Below are positions 18,798 through 27,938 of a stretch of 64,000 nucleotides of DNA, one piece after another. Position 1 is the stretch's first letter. Each line of letters begins with the position of its first letter. The notes beneath the pieces are model-generated. The model saw only the letters and a list, made by a program, of their open reading frames with translations. It did not search any database and had not been told where the DNA came from. The translations under genes were made by a program, and so were the position numbers. The DNA comes from JBBQNR01 sp963774075. Lineage in GTDB: Bacteria > Actinomycetota > Thermoleophilia > Solirubrobacterales > JBBDJG01. The stretch is from contig CAVZDP010000001.1 in assembly GCA_963774075.1 (NCBI GenBank), positions 1 through 64,000 on the forward strand, read 5' to 3'.

Positions 18798-20135
18798 ATG
18801 AGTGGAGGAGCCGCGACAGCCAGAACCGTCGCGGCTCCGCCGCCGGAGGCGGAGCCCGGCCGCTGGCGCACGCACCGCGGCACGATCGCGTTCCTGGCCC
18901 CTGCCGCAATCCTGCTCGGCGTCTGGATCGTCTACCCGACGGTCTACACGATCGTGCGCAGCTTCTTCGACCGTGGGGGCTCGAACTTCATCTGGTTCGA
19001 CAACTACCAGGAGCTGTTCTCACAGGACACCCTGACCACGGCGATCAAGAACAACGTCCTGTGGCTTGCGATCGTGCCCGCGCTCGTGACGGCCATCGGT
19101 CTCGTGTTCGCTGTGCTGCTGGAGCGCGTGCGCTGGTCGGTGGCTTTCAAGACGGTCGTCTTCATGCCGATGGCGATCTCGCTGTTCGCCGCGGGAGTCA
19201 TCTGGCGTGTGATGGACGAGAAGGATCCGAGCATTGGCGCCGTCAACGCCTCGATCGGCGTGGTCGCCGACGCCGTCGACCCCCCGGGCGCGCTGCCCGA
19301 GGCGCAACCATCCGGCGACGACCTCACCGGCAGCCCCAGCCGCGGCTTTGTGCTCGAGCGGCCCGTCCGGGCGGGCGGCACCGGGCTGCTGGGCCTCACT
19401 GGGATCCCGCCGAAGGAGGTTCCCGAAGGCGCGGTGCAGGCACGGGCCCCGCCGGCCGCCGCGGGCGCGATCACCGGCGCTGTTTGGCGCGACTTCAAGC
19501 CCGGCGGCGGCAGGCCCGGCGTCGTGGAGCCGGGAGAGCTCGGACTGCCCGGCGTGACGGTTGAGCTGCGCGAGGCCGGCGGCGGGAACATCGCCAAGAC
19601 GAAGACACGCGACGACGGGAGCTTTGCCTTCGAGGGGGTCGAGGCCACGGACGCGCGGCTCGCGATCGGTGCGGAGACGTTCGAGGAGCCGTTCTCGGGC
19701 GTGTCGTGGCTCGGCTCGAGCCTGATCACGCCCGCGATCATGCTCGCCTACATCTGGGTCTGGGCGGGCTTCGCGATGGTCGTGATCGGCGCCGGGCTGG
19801 CCGCGATCCCGCGCGACCTGCTCGAAGCGGCGCGCACCGACGGCGCCTCCGAAGGACAGGTCTTTCGCCGCGTGACGGTGCCGCTTCTGCGCCCGGTGCT
19901 CGTCGTCGTCTTCGTGACGATGTTGATCAACGTGCTGAAGATCTTCGACATCGTGCTTTCGGTGGCGCCGGCGTCGAGCCAGGACGAGGCGAACGTGATC
20001 GCGCTCGCGATGTGGCGCACCTCGTTCGGCGGCGTGAACGACTTCGGCCTCGGATCGGCTATCGCCGTCTTCCTGTTCCTGCTCGTGATCCCGATCCTGC
20101 TGCTCAACATCCGCAACTTCAGGAGGGAGGCCTGA
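18798..20135 (+). CDS. ABC transporter permease (MalF type) with inserted beta-sandwich domain
   Basis: A 445-residue membrane subunit with normal N-terminal helices (IAFLAPAAILLGVWIVYP) and the cytoplasmic EAA loop DLLEAARTDGASEGQVFRRVTVPLL that docks on the ATPase. Between RVMDEKDPSIGAVN and SWLGSSLITPAIM lies an insert of about 150 residues. A Pro/Gly-rich linker leads to ITGAVWRDFKPGG...ELGLPGVTVELRE...TRDDGSFAFEGVEA, which reads like an SdrD/Cna-B or carboxypeptidase-regulatory-like domain (residues about 223-299). MalF has a periplasmic P2 domain at the same place, but of different sequence. The ATG at 18798 lies 19 bases after the lipoprotein stop. It overlaps the next permease (TGATG). 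Confidence 0.88.
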   Translation: MSGGAATARTVAAPPPEAEPGRWRTHRGTIAFLAPAAILLGVWIVYPTVYTIVRSFFDRGGSNFIWFDNYQELFSQDTLTTAIKNNVLWLAIVPALVTAIGLVFAVLLERVRWSVAFKTVVFMPMAISLFAAGVIWRVMDEKDPSIGAVNASIGVVADAVDPPGALPEAQPSGDDLTGSPSRGFVLERPVRAGGTGLLGLTGIPPKEVPEGAVQARAPPAAAGAITGAVWRDFKPGGGRPGVVEPGELGLPGVTVELREAGGGNIAKTKTRDDGSFAFEGVEATDARLAIGAETFEEPFSGVSWLGSSLITPAIMLAYIWVWAGFAMVVIGAGLAAIPRDLLEAARTDGASEGQVFRRVTVPLLRPVLVVVFVTMLINVLKIFDIVLSVAPASSQDEANVIALAMWRTSFGGVNDFGLGSAIAVFLFLLVIPILLLNIRNFRREA

Positions 20136-20974
20136 TGGCCGCGGCGATCTCCAGGGGGCTCGCCAAGGCGCCGCTCAACCTGCTGCTCCTGTTCATCGGC
20201 GTGCTGTGGCTCGTACCGACGCTCGGGTTGTTTCTCGACTCGCTGCTCGCTCCGGACGTGATCGGCACGACGGGCTGGTGGAAGATCTTCACGGAGCCGA
20301 GCCTGGCCACGTTCGAGAACTACGGCAACGTGTTCGACAACGACTCCATCACGGGAGCGCTCGGCACCACCCTGATCGTCGCGATCTTCGGTACCGCGAT
20401 CCCGATCTTCGCGGGAGCGCTTGCCGCGTATGCGTTCGCCTGGATCGAGTTTCCCGGGCGGGATTGGCTCTTCCTGGGCGTCGTCGCGCTGCTCGTGGTC
20501 CCGCTCCAGATGGCGCTGATACCGATGTTCTCGCTCTACAACAACCTGGGACTGTTCGACACCGCGCTGGCGCTGATCCTCTTCCACAGCGCCTTCGGGC
20601 TGCCGTTCGCGATCTTTCTGCTGCGCAACTTCTTCGTGGGCATCCCGAAGGACATCCTGGAGTCGGCGCGCATCGACGGCGCCTCGGAGCTCACGATTTT
20701 TTTCCGGTTGATCCTCCCGCTCGGCCTGCCGGCCATTGCCTCACTCGCGATTTTCCAGTTCCTGTGGACTTGGAACGACTTCCTCGTGGCGCTCACCTTC
20801 GGGCGGGACACACAGGTGATCACCGTCGCCATCTTCTCCGAGTTCCGTCAGTTCGGCGCGAACCTGGAGCTGATCGCACCCGCCGCTTTCATCTCACTCG
20901 TGATCCCGCTCGCCCTGTTCTTTGCATTCCAGCGCTACTTCGTGGAAGGCCTGCTGGCGGGCTCCGTCAAGTGA
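20135..20974 (+). CDS. ABC transporter permease (MalG type)
   Basis: The second permease, 279 residues, with six hydrophobic segments. The EAA loop is DILESARIDGASELTIFFRLILPLGLPAI, and the conserved C-terminal ending is QRYFVEGLLAGSVK, the MalG/UgpE hallmark. The ATG shares its A with the stop of the preceding permease, and AGGAGGGAGG lies just upstream, so translation is coupled. It completes the importer operon. Confidence 0.9.
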   Translation: MAAAISRGLAKAPLNLLLLFIGVLWLVPTLGLFLDSLLAPDVIGTTGWWKIFTEPSLATFENYGNVFDNDSITGALGTTLIVAIFGTAIPIFAGALAAYAFAWIEFPGRDWLFLGVVALLVVPLQMALIPMFSLYNNLGLFDTALALILFHSAFGLPFAIFLLRNFFVGIPKDILESARIDGASELTIFFRLILPLGLPAIASLAIFQFLWTWNDFLVALTFGRDTQVITVAIFSEFRQFGANLELIAPAAFISLVIPLALFFAFQRYFVEGLLAGSVK

Positions 20975-21054
20975 GGCTGCGCTTAGGCGGCTGTCGCCGC
21001 GGACTGCTTCCGCTCGAGCGCCGGAAGGGCGTGTAGACGAGCCGAGGGGCCGCG

Positions 21055-22389
21055 ATGAGGACCGAGCGCGTACGGGAGCGGGTGTGGGCGGTGATGGTCG
21101 GGCTCGTGCTCGCCGACTCGTCGATCGTGACGCTGGCGCTGCCCGACGTTCTGCGGGCGTTCGATACGACCGTGTTCGGGGTCTCGTGGGTCCTGACGGC
21201 GTTCAACCTGGTGCTGGCCGTCGCGATTGTGCCCGCCTCGCGGCTCGCGCGGCGCATGGCTCCACCGGTCTGGGCTACGGGGATCTTGGTGTTTGCGAGC
21301 GCATCGTTCGCCTGCGCCGTGGCGCCCTCGATCGGCGTTCTCGTCGCCGCGCGCTGCGTGCAGGCGCTCGGCGGCGCGGCGGTGATCGCCGCCGCGATCG
21401 AGCTCCTCGCGGGCACGCGGGGCTCCCACCGCCGAGCGGCGCCCGCGTGGGGAACGGCGGGAATAGTGGGGCTGGCGGTCGGCCCCGCTGCCGGTGGGTT
21501 GCTCACCGAGCTCTTCAGCTGGGAGGCCATCTTCCTCATTCAGCTCCCGGTCATCCTGGCCGTGCCTGCGGGGATTGGGCGGTTCTCGCGCGCCGTCGAG
21601 CCGGGCCCGACGGGGCGGCTCGACCCGGCACCGGAGCTGGCGCTGGGCCTGCTCTCGGCAGGGCTCACCGGAGCCCTCTTCCTGCTCGTCATCATGCTGA
21701 TCGAGGGATGGAGGAACTCACCGCTCGAGGCGGCGGCGATCGTCTCGGTGGTACCGGTGGCGACGCTCGGTGCGCGTGTCCTCGCACGCGGTTCCGGACA
21801 AAGCGTCATGGTCGTCGCAAGCGGGGCGATCCTGGTGGCGGGCGGCCTGGCGGCGTTGGGCCTCCTGCCCGGGGCAGCCGCCGGCTGGACGTTCGCTCCC
21901 CAGCTCCTGATCGGTGCCGGGATCGCGCTCGCGTTGCCGGGCCTGACGGAGTGGGCTCTCCGCGTCCACGACCCGGACGGCGGGCGAGCGGCGGCAACGA
22001 TCGCCGCGCGCCATGCCGGCATCGTGCTCGGCATCCTGCTGCTCACCCCGATCTTCAGCGCTCAGCTCACCGAGCAGCACCGCGCGGCGCAGCAATCAGG
22101 CACCGCCTTCCTGCTCGACGCTCCACTTCCCGCGAAGACCAAACTCGAGCTGGCAAGGGCGATCGGCGAGCAGATCGAGCGAGCAGACGGGAGGCTTCCG
22201 GATCTATCGCCGGCATTCCGCGACGTGGAACCACCTGCGGAGGCGCGACCCGAGTTCCGGCGTTTGCAGACAGAGCTGGATGAGGAGATCGACAAGGCCG
22301 CCACGCACGCCTTCAGCGAGTCGTTTCTCTTGGCGGGTGCGCTGGCGCTGCTGTCTCTGATCCCGATCGGAGTGCGGTGGCGGCGCTGA
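21055..22389 (+). CDS. MFS transporter (DHA2-like exporter)
   Basis: A 444-residue protein with about 12-14 hydrophobic segments. The first, VGLVLADSSIVTLALPDVLRAF, carries the DS-x-IV-x-ALP motif of DHA2-type drug exporters, followed by ARCVQALGGAAVIAAAIELLAG. A soluble loop rich in Arg/Glu (about residues 340-420) precedes the last helix. Export of a small hydrophobic compound is likely; the substrate is unknown. Its stop overlaps the start of the next gene. Confidence 0.85.
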   Translation: MRTERVRERVWAVMVGLVLADSSIVTLALPDVLRAFDTTVFGVSWVLTAFNLVLAVAIVPASRLARRMAPPVWATGILVFASASFACAVAPSIGVLVAARCVQALGGAAVIAAAIELLAGTRGSHRRAAPAWGTAGIVGLAVGPAAGGLLTELFSWEAIFLIQLPVILAVPAGIGRFSRAVEPGPTGRLDPAPELALGLLSAGLTGALFLLVIMLIEGWRNSPLEAAAIVSVVPVATLGARVLARGSGQSVMVVASGAILVAGGLAALGLLPGAAAGWTFAPQLLIGAGIALALPGLTEWALRVHDPDGGRAAATIAARHAGIVLGILLLTPIFSAQLTEQHRAAQQSGTAFLLDAPLPAKTKLELARAIGEQIERADGRLPDLSPAFRDVEPPAEARPEFRRLQTELDEEIDKAATHAFSESFLLAGALALLSLIPIGVRWRR

Positions 22390-22916
22390 TGCAGCCGGGC
22401 GAACACAGCATCACGCGGCTTTCATTTGGCTCCGCCACGCTCGCCGTGGCAATCTCCGTTTCCTTGGCGCTCATCGGTACGTACCTCGCTCTCGGCGGCG
22501 CCTCCTACAAACCGGTCGGGGTGGCCGATCCCTGCAAGCCGCGACCGATCGCAAAACCGCAGGGCGGCGGCGAGGTGCTCCAGCAGGTTGCTCTCTCGGC
22601 GCTGGACGGTGCTGCCTGCGAGCTCGGCGTCTCGCGCGAGGACCTCACCCTGGCGCTCTCCAATCGGAATTCGCGGAACCGCTTCCTGCGTGAGCATCGT
22701 GTTACGGACGAGGCTTTCGAGCAGGCTCTGCGAGCCGGCCTCGTGCGCGCCGTGGAGGATGCACGCCGAGTCGACGCGCTCTCGGATCTGGAGGCTTCGA
22801 TCATTCGAGCAGCGATCGAGCGGCTGCCGATCGGGGTGGTGATCGACGTGCTGGAGCGGGCCTCGGGCCGGGGCGTCCTCGACCTCTTCGATGATCTCCT
22901 CGGCCGGCTCGGCTGA
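22389..22916 (+). CDS. Membrane-anchored protein, unknown function
   Basis: A protein of 175 residues from ATG 22389 (four more from an upstream GTG 22377). One N-terminal membrane segment (FGSATLAVAISVSLALIGTYLAL) is followed by an extracytoplasmic helical region with a Cys pair (DPCKPRPIA and AACELGVS) that could form a disulfide. There are repeated acidic/Leu-rich helices such as IERLPIGVVIDVLERA. I recognise no family. The TGATG overlap with the MFS gene argues for co-expression and a possible shared function at the membrane. Confidence 0.7.
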   Translation: MQPGEHSITRLSFGSATLAVAISVSLALIGTYLALGGASYKPVGVADPCKPRPIAKPQGGGEVLQQVALSALDGAACELGVSREDLTLALSNRNSRNRFLREHRVTDEAFEQALRAGLVRAVEDARRVDALSDLEASIIRAAIERLPIGVVIDVLERASGRGVLDLFDDLLGRLG

Positions 22917-23011
22917 CAGGTGGATAGATAGCGGCGTCGCGGATCCTTCGACACTTCCTCGACGCTTCGGCGCCCGATACGTCTCCGGACGCGCGATACT
23001 GCGGCCGGGCG

Positions 23012-23596
23012 ATGTCGAGACGGAGCGTAGCGACCTATCCAGTTGCTCCACTTAGGCGACGGCGCTTCAAGCGCCGCCGCCTCGAAGAACGACTACTCCT
23101 GCAGTTCCCACGGCTGGCTTCCGTTGTGCGTTCGGTGGCCTTTCACCTGCCAGTTGGCTCCCGTCTCCGCCGAGAAGTGTTCTCGACAGCCTGTCGCCAC
23201 GGTTTTGACGCGCTGCGCCGCGGCGAATACGAGGCGATGGCCGCGGTTTGCCACCCCGACGTCGAAACCACCTACCTGACGGCGCCAGGCGAAACGGTTG
23301 GTGACCTCGAGACCGAATACAAGGACCGCGAAGGGTTGATTCAGAGCTTGCGATCGTGGAGCGAGGCTTGGAGCGATTGGGCGCTCGAGCCAAGCGAGAT
23401 GGTGGATTTCGGCGACCGGCTCCTTGTTCGAGGTCGATTCGTTGGACGTGGAGAGCTCAGCGGCGTCACAACCCAGCAGTCCGGAGCGATCATGTTCACT
23501 GTGCGTCGCGGCTGGATCACCGCGCAGCGCGTCTACCTGGGAACGGATTTGCCTCTGGAAGCCGCTGAGCTCTCTCAACGGCACGCCGGTCAGTGA
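23012..23596 (+). CDS. SnoaL/NTF2-like protein with basic N-terminal extension
   Basis: A 194-residue protein. The first 45 residues are Arg-rich (RRRRFKRRRLEERLLLQFPRL) and unlike the rest. The C-terminal 130 residues are NTF2-like: FDALRRGEYEAMAAVCHPDVE, YKDREGLIQSLRSWSEAW, GDRLLVRGRFVGRG and IMFTVRRGWITAQRVYL. It may act as a small isomerase-like or binding protein. The true start could lie further in (for example near 23170); the upstream part may be non-coding. Confidence 0.75.
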   Translation: MSRRSVATYPVAPLRRRRFKRRRLEERLLLQFPRLASVVRSVAFHLPVGSRLRREVFSTACRHGFDALRRGEYEAMAAVCHPDVETTYLTAPGETVGDLETEYKDREGLIQSLRSWSEAWSDWALEPSEMVDFGDRLLVRGRFVGRGELSGVTTQQSGAIMFTVRRGWITAQRVYLGTDLPLEAAELSQRHAGQ

Positions 23597-23598
23597 GG

Positions 23599-24525
23599 TC
23601 ACACAACGGGCGGCGGCGTTCCGTCCGCGCTGGCAGGAAGCGCCGGATCCCAGTTGCACACCGTGCATGCATGGCGGAACGCGGAGCGGGCGAACTCCAC
23701 CGCGAGCGCATGCGGATCAGGCCTGGAGCTGAGGTCGTTCCATTCGAGTAGATACTCCCCGAGCGACTCGTCCCAGCGGGCGATCTCGGGCGACAGTGCA
23801 GCCCCCGCGAACCCCTCCCTGGCCGGGTAGGCGAAGGCGAAGAAAGCCGCATCGCCGAAGCGAGCATCGCCGGGCCACCAGCCCACCTCGAACTGCTCCG
23901 CGTCGCCCGAATTACGCGGGATGAAGTCCTTGGAGGGAGGGTCGGTCGGGGACCCTGAATACAGGCCAACCGCGAGGTCGAACGTGCCCCACCACGCGTT
24001 GACCGGCGTCGAGCGGCCACGATACGGTGCGCGGAAGGCGCCCAGCACGAGCGCCGCGCGGGTCGCGGCGGCGAAATAGGAAGAAACCTGATCAGGGTCG
24101 TAGGTGGCGTGCTCATGGTCCTCGTCGAGCGCCACGCTCCAGGGCACCTCCTGCGGCGTCGTGTCGATCTCGAGGGTGGGGCTTCCCAGCTCCCGGACCA
24201 CGTCCAATACATCAGCGGTGACCTCGCCGACCGGTCTGTCGGGCATGAGCTGGACGCGTCGCACCCGCCCGTCGCTGTGCTCCGCAGCCGCCTCGTGCGT
24301 CCGCAGGTCGAGCGCCACGACGAGCGCTCCCGAGCCGTCCTGGACTGGCAGCGGGAGCGTCTCCCAGCCGCGCGCGCTGAGGCGCAGCGCCGCATGCTGG
24401 AGCTGCGGTTCGGGCGGCGCCATCACCACCGCCAGCTTGCCCAAGACCTGCGTGTGCGCGTGAAGCGTGTCGCACGTCGCACTCCACGACTCGTAGGGCA
24501 GCGTCGGCTGCCAGTCGGTGGACAT
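23599..24525 (-). CDS. DUF5996 family protein
   Basis: A 308-residue cytoplasmic protein beginning WQPTLPYESWSATCDTLHAHTQVLGKLAVVMAPPEPQLQHAALRLSARGW, the DUF5996 signature. It ends in the conserved GWWPGDARFGDAAFFAFAYP and EYLLEWNDLSSRPDPHALAVEFARS. No reaction has been assigned to this family, so no function is proposed. The ATG at 24525 is clear. It converges with the SnoaL gene, with two bases between the stops. Confidence 0.87.
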   Translation of the reverse strand: MSTDWQPTLPYESWSATCDTLHAHTQVLGKLAVVMAPPEPQLQHAALRLSARGWETLPLPVQDGSGALVVALDLRTHEAAAEHSDGRVRRVQLMPDRPVGEVTADVLDVVRELGSPTLEIDTTPQEVPWSVALDEDHEHATYDPDQVSSYFAAATRAALVLGAFRAPYRGRSTPVNAWWGTFDLAVGLYSGSPTDPPSKDFIPRNSGDAEQFEVGWWPGDARFGDAAFFAFAYPAREGFAGAALSPEIARWDESLGEYLLEWNDLSSRPDPHALAVEFARSAFRHACTVCNWDPALPASADGTPPPVV

Positions 24526-24755
24526 TGCCGCACGCTACCCAATACGCCCCTGTTGCGCCAGAGGACGGAGGACCCCTGGGAGCGGCTCGAACGACTACGT
24601 CGGCAAGTTGTCCCAATGGTCGGGATGTGTCCAGGACCGCTAACGGGGAGAAGCGGAGATACTGAGCAGGCCATGTCGTCCGAGGACAGGAGCTCGTGCG
24701 CGGCAGCGACGAGGGTCACCGCCGTCCAGCGCCGGCACCGCTTGAATCGAGTTCG

Positions 24756-25601
24756 ATGCCCAACCTGAACCGGCCTGACGGCATAGACCTCCACTGGGAG
24801 GAGTGGGGCGAGGGGCCGCTGGTCGTGTTGGCGCCGTTCTTCAACCACCACCCGAGCGTGTTTGCCCACCTGATCGCCGATCTCACGCGCGACCATCGAG
24901 TGGCGCGCTACGACGCGCGCGGCACCGGCGAGTCGACTCGCGTCGGCCCCCACGACATCGAGACCAGCGCTGCCGACCTCGCGGCTGTGATCGAGAGGGC
25001 CGGCCCCCCGGCCGTCGTCATCACCGTGGGAGACGGGCTCAACCGCGCGCTCAGGGTCGCCGCCCAACGCCCCGACCTCATCAGCGCATTACTCGGTGTG
25101 GGCATGGTCTCCCCGGTGGGGTTCAAGGACCTGCAGCGGCACGCGGACGCCATGATGACCTCCGACTCGGTTGTAGAGCTGATCATCGAACAGCTCCAGC
25201 ACGACTATCGTGGTGCGCTGCGGGCGACGGTCGTACTACCGAACCCTCAGATGAGCGAGGATGAAATTCGGGCTCGCGTCGACATTCAGGCTTCGTACTG
25301 CGCGGCAGAAACCGCCGTCGCCCAGCTGCGGGCGTGGCTTGACGACGACCCGCTGGAGTTGTCCCGACGGGTCGGAGATCGGCTCTGGCTCGTTTGGCGC
25401 CCGGATCCCGCCGGTCCCATGTTCCCGCCATTGCCCGAGATGCAGGACATGGCTGCCCGGATGGTCCCCGAGGCGCACGTCGAGATAGTCGAGGACGGGA
25501 TGGTCAGCCGCCCCGACCTGACAGCCGCTATCGTGCGCCGCATCACCGCTTCGGCTCCCCCCGACGAGCGCCCGGCGGCGACGTGGTTCCACCGAGAATG
25601 A
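24756..25601 (+). CDS. Alpha/beta-hydrolase-fold protein lacking the Ser nucleophile
   Basis: A 281-residue protein with clear fold landmarks: LHWEEWGEGPLVVLAPFF, HRVARYDARGTGEST and a strand-turn-helix at VVITVGDGLNRALRVAAQRPD. That elbow reads G-D-G, where lipases and esterases have G-x-S-x-G, and the C-terminal catalytic-His position reads VEDGMVSRPD without His. It may use Asp chemistry or be non-catalytic. ATG 24756 is chosen because homology starts at once; the frame is open to 24696. A 230-base gap before it holds no gene. Confidence 0.8.
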   Translation: MPNLNRPDGIDLHWEEWGEGPLVVLAPFFNHHPSVFAHLIADLTRDHRVARYDARGTGESTRVGPHDIETSAADLAAVIERAGPPAVVITVGDGLNRALRVAAQRPDLISALLGVGMVSPVGFKDLQRHADAMMTSDSVVELIIEQLQHDYRGALRATVVLPNPQMSEDEIRARVDIQASYCAAETAVAQLRAWLDDDPLELSRRVGDRLWLVWRPDPAGPMFPPLPEMQDMAARMVPEAHVEIVEDGMVSRPDLTAAIVRRITASAPPDERPAATWFHRE

Positions 25602-25667
25602 TCGGCCACCGCTGACGGCGGCGATCGTCAACGTAAGCTGCGGCGCGCTCGTCGATTAGCGATCCGG

Positions 25668-26498
25668 CTACGCGAGCGCGAAGGTGGCGGGGTCCGGTCC
25701 GATCCGCTCACCGCGATCGAGCGCGCCGATCATGTCCATCTCCTGCTCGGAGAGAGCGAAGTCGAACAGGTCGAAGTTAGCTCGGATTCGCTCCGGCGTA
25801 ACCGACTTTGGGATCACAACGTTGCCGAGCTGAAGATGCCAGCGGAGGATCGTCTGCGCCGTGGTCTTTCCGTGGGCTCGTGCGATCCCGGCGATCGTGT
25901 CATCGTCGAGCACGGCACCCTGTGCGAGTGGGCTCCAGGCCTCGGTTGCGATTCCGTGCTGCTTGTGCCAGGCGCGCAGCTCGCGTTGCTGCATCTGCGG
26001 ATGGAGCTCGACCTGGTTAACCGTCGGGCGCACCTCGGTCTCGGCTTCGAGCCGCCGGAGATCGTCGATCCGGAAGTTCGAAACGCCGATCGTCCTCGCC
26101 CGTCCCTCGCCGTGGATGCGCTCGAACGCGCGCCACGTCTCTACGAAGCGGTCCTCCGAAGGAACCGGCCAGTGGATTAGGTAGAGGTCGACGTAGCCCA
26201 TGCCGAGTCGCCCGAGGCTCTTGCCGAAGGTCTCCAGCGCCGAGTCGAAGCCCTGGCTCGAGTTCCAGAGCTTCGTGGTCACGAAGATGTCCTCGCGCGG
26301 GATTCCCGAGCTCGCCACCGCTCTTCCGACACCCTTCTCGTTGCGATAGGCGGCGGCAGTGTCGATGTGGCGATAGCCGACCTCGAGTGCCTGCTCGACT
26401 ACCTTCTCAGTGTCGTCCGGAGGGACCTGGAAGACACCGAAGCCGAGCTGTGGGATCTCGACGCCGTCGTGGAGGGTGACGTTCGGGACTTGGCTCAT
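25668..26498 (-). CDS. Aldo/keto reductase
   Basis: A 276-residue NADPH-dependent oxidoreductase of the 2,5-diketo-gluconate reductase-like group. The catalytic tetrad is visible: Asp and Tyr in YRHIDTAAAYRNEKGVG, Lys in VTTKLWNSSQG and His in LYLIHWPVPSED. Cofactor-binding blocks are GVSNF, NQVELHP and IPKSVTPERIRANFDLFDF. Full length and intact. It reduces small aldehydes and ketones; the natural substrate is unknown. ATG 26498 has AGCGAGGAGCGC just upstream. Confidence 0.92.
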   Translation of the reverse strand: MSQVPNVTLHDGVEIPQLGFGVFQVPPDDTEKVVEQALEVGYRHIDTAAAYRNEKGVGRAVASSGIPREDIFVTTKLWNSSQGFDSALETFGKSLGRLGMGYVDLYLIHWPVPSEDRFVETWRAFERIHGEGRARTIGVSNFRIDDLRRLEAETEVRPTVNQVELHPQMQQRELRAWHKQHGIATEAWSPLAQGAVLDDDTIAGIARAHGKTTAQTILRWHLQLGNVVIPKSVTPERIRANFDLFDFALSEQEMDMIGALDRGERIGPDPATFALA

Positions 26499-26654
26499 GC
26501 GCTCCTCGCTTTGGCTCGTGAGGGCCTGAAGAATACGGAGAAGTCTGAGTCAGGCCGAGCGAGCCCATAGCCGGCGCACTTCAAGCCCGCCGAGCAGTTT
26601 CGCCGATGAACGTGACCCCACGCCTCACTTCGTCGACGTAATAATCACATCACG

Positions 26655-27833
26655 ATGGCGTCGCGGACCACGCTGCTGGAGACGATCGCGAACCGATTCC
26701 TCGCCCGCCGCGAGGAGCTCGCGGAGGAGATGACGGAGCGGATCCGCGCCGGGGTCGCCGAGTTCGCCGGCTTCGACGGCCCCGAGCTGTGGGAGGCGGT
26801 GCGGGTCTCGTGTCTCGCAAACCTCGAGGCCGGACTGGCGTCGTTGGCCCACGACCTTGCGCTGCCGGAGGCGATCCCGGCCGACGCTCGGGACCTGGCG
26901 CTGCTGACGGCGCGTCTCGACCTGCCCCTCGCGGCCCTGTTGAGGAGCTACCGCGTTGCGCACGCGATGGCCTGGCGGCTCTGGCTCGACGAGGTCGAGC
27001 GCGAGGATCGCGAGGCTGAGGTTCGCCGCGAGACGCTCGCTGCCGCCTCCGACTACCTGTTCGAGTACGTCGACCGGCTGGCGACATTTCTCACCGACGA
27101 GTACACGGCGGAGCGCGACCGGTTCATGCGCTCGCGCGAGCAGCGGCGGACGCAGCTGGTTCGCGACATCCTCGACGGCGCCGATCCGCAGCCGGGGACT
27201 GCGCTCGGTGAGCTCGATTACGACCTGCGCCTCGAGCATCTCGGGTGCGTCGTCTCCGGCCCGGACGCAGAGATCGCGGTGCGGGCGCTGGCCCGCGAGC
27301 TCGACGCCGCCCACCAGCTGGTGGTCTCGCTCACCAGCGAGACGAGCTGGGCGTGGATCGGGCGGGTGCGCCCGTTCAGGGTCCCGGAGCGGATCTCGGT
27401 TCCCGAGGGGATCACATTGTCGATCGGCGATCCGGCATCCGGCACCGAGGGCTTTCGCAGCTCGCACCGTCAGGCGCGGGACGCACACCGGGTGGCGGTC
27501 CGCGGCCGCGAGGAGGCGGTGATCCGCTACGACGATGTCGCACTCGAGTCGCTCGTCGCCGGCGACGAAGCGCGTTCGCGCGCGTTCGTCTCCCGCGAGC
27601 TGCGTGGGATCGACGGCGACGATCCTCGCTCGCAGCGGCTGCGGCAGACGCTCCGCGCCTACTTCGCCAGCGCCCAGAACAGCTCGGCCGCGGCGGCGCT
27701 GCTCGGCGTCCACGAGCACACCGTCGCCTATCGCCTACGCACGATCGAGGAACGCCTCGGCCGCCCGGTGACGGCCCGCCGCGCCGAGCTCGAGACTGCG
27801 CTGCGGCTCATGGAGCTGAGCGAGCGGCTCTAA
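26655..27833 (+). CDS. PucR/CdaR-type transcriptional regulator
   Basis: A 392-residue regulator. The N-terminal 170 residues are helical and acidic, a central region resembles a degenerate GGDEF-like domain, and the C-terminal PucR HTH reads LRQTLRAYFASAQNSSAAAALLGVHEHTVAYRLRTIEERLG. Such regulators switch on catabolic operons in response to substrate. It lies 105 bases upstream of the carboxylase-type operon in the same direction and is the natural candidate for its activator. Confidence 0.9.
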   Translation: MASRTTLLETIANRFLARREELAEEMTERIRAGVAEFAGFDGPELWEAVRVSCLANLEAGLASLAHDLALPEAIPADARDLALLTARLDLPLAALLRSYRVAHAMAWRLWLDEVEREDREAEVRRETLAAASDYLFEYVDRLATFLTDEYTAERDRFMRSREQRRTQLVRDILDGADPQPGTALGELDYDLRLEHLGCVVSGPDAEIAVRALARELDAAHQLVVSLTSETSWAWIGRVRPFRVPERISVPEGITLSIGDPASGTEGFRSSHRQARDAHRVAVRGREEAVIRYDDVALESLVAGDEARSRAFVSRELRGIDGDDPRSQRLRQTLRAYFASAQNSSAAAALLGVHEHTVAYRLRTIEERLGRPVTARRAELETALRLMELSERL

Positions 27834-27938
27834 GCGGCGGTTTGTCCGAATCCGCCAAGTCGGGCCGGCGTCTCCGGCGAAACTCGCGAAGAATCCGGCG
27901 GGTACGACCCAATAGGCTCGAGGCTGAGTAGGCGATGA

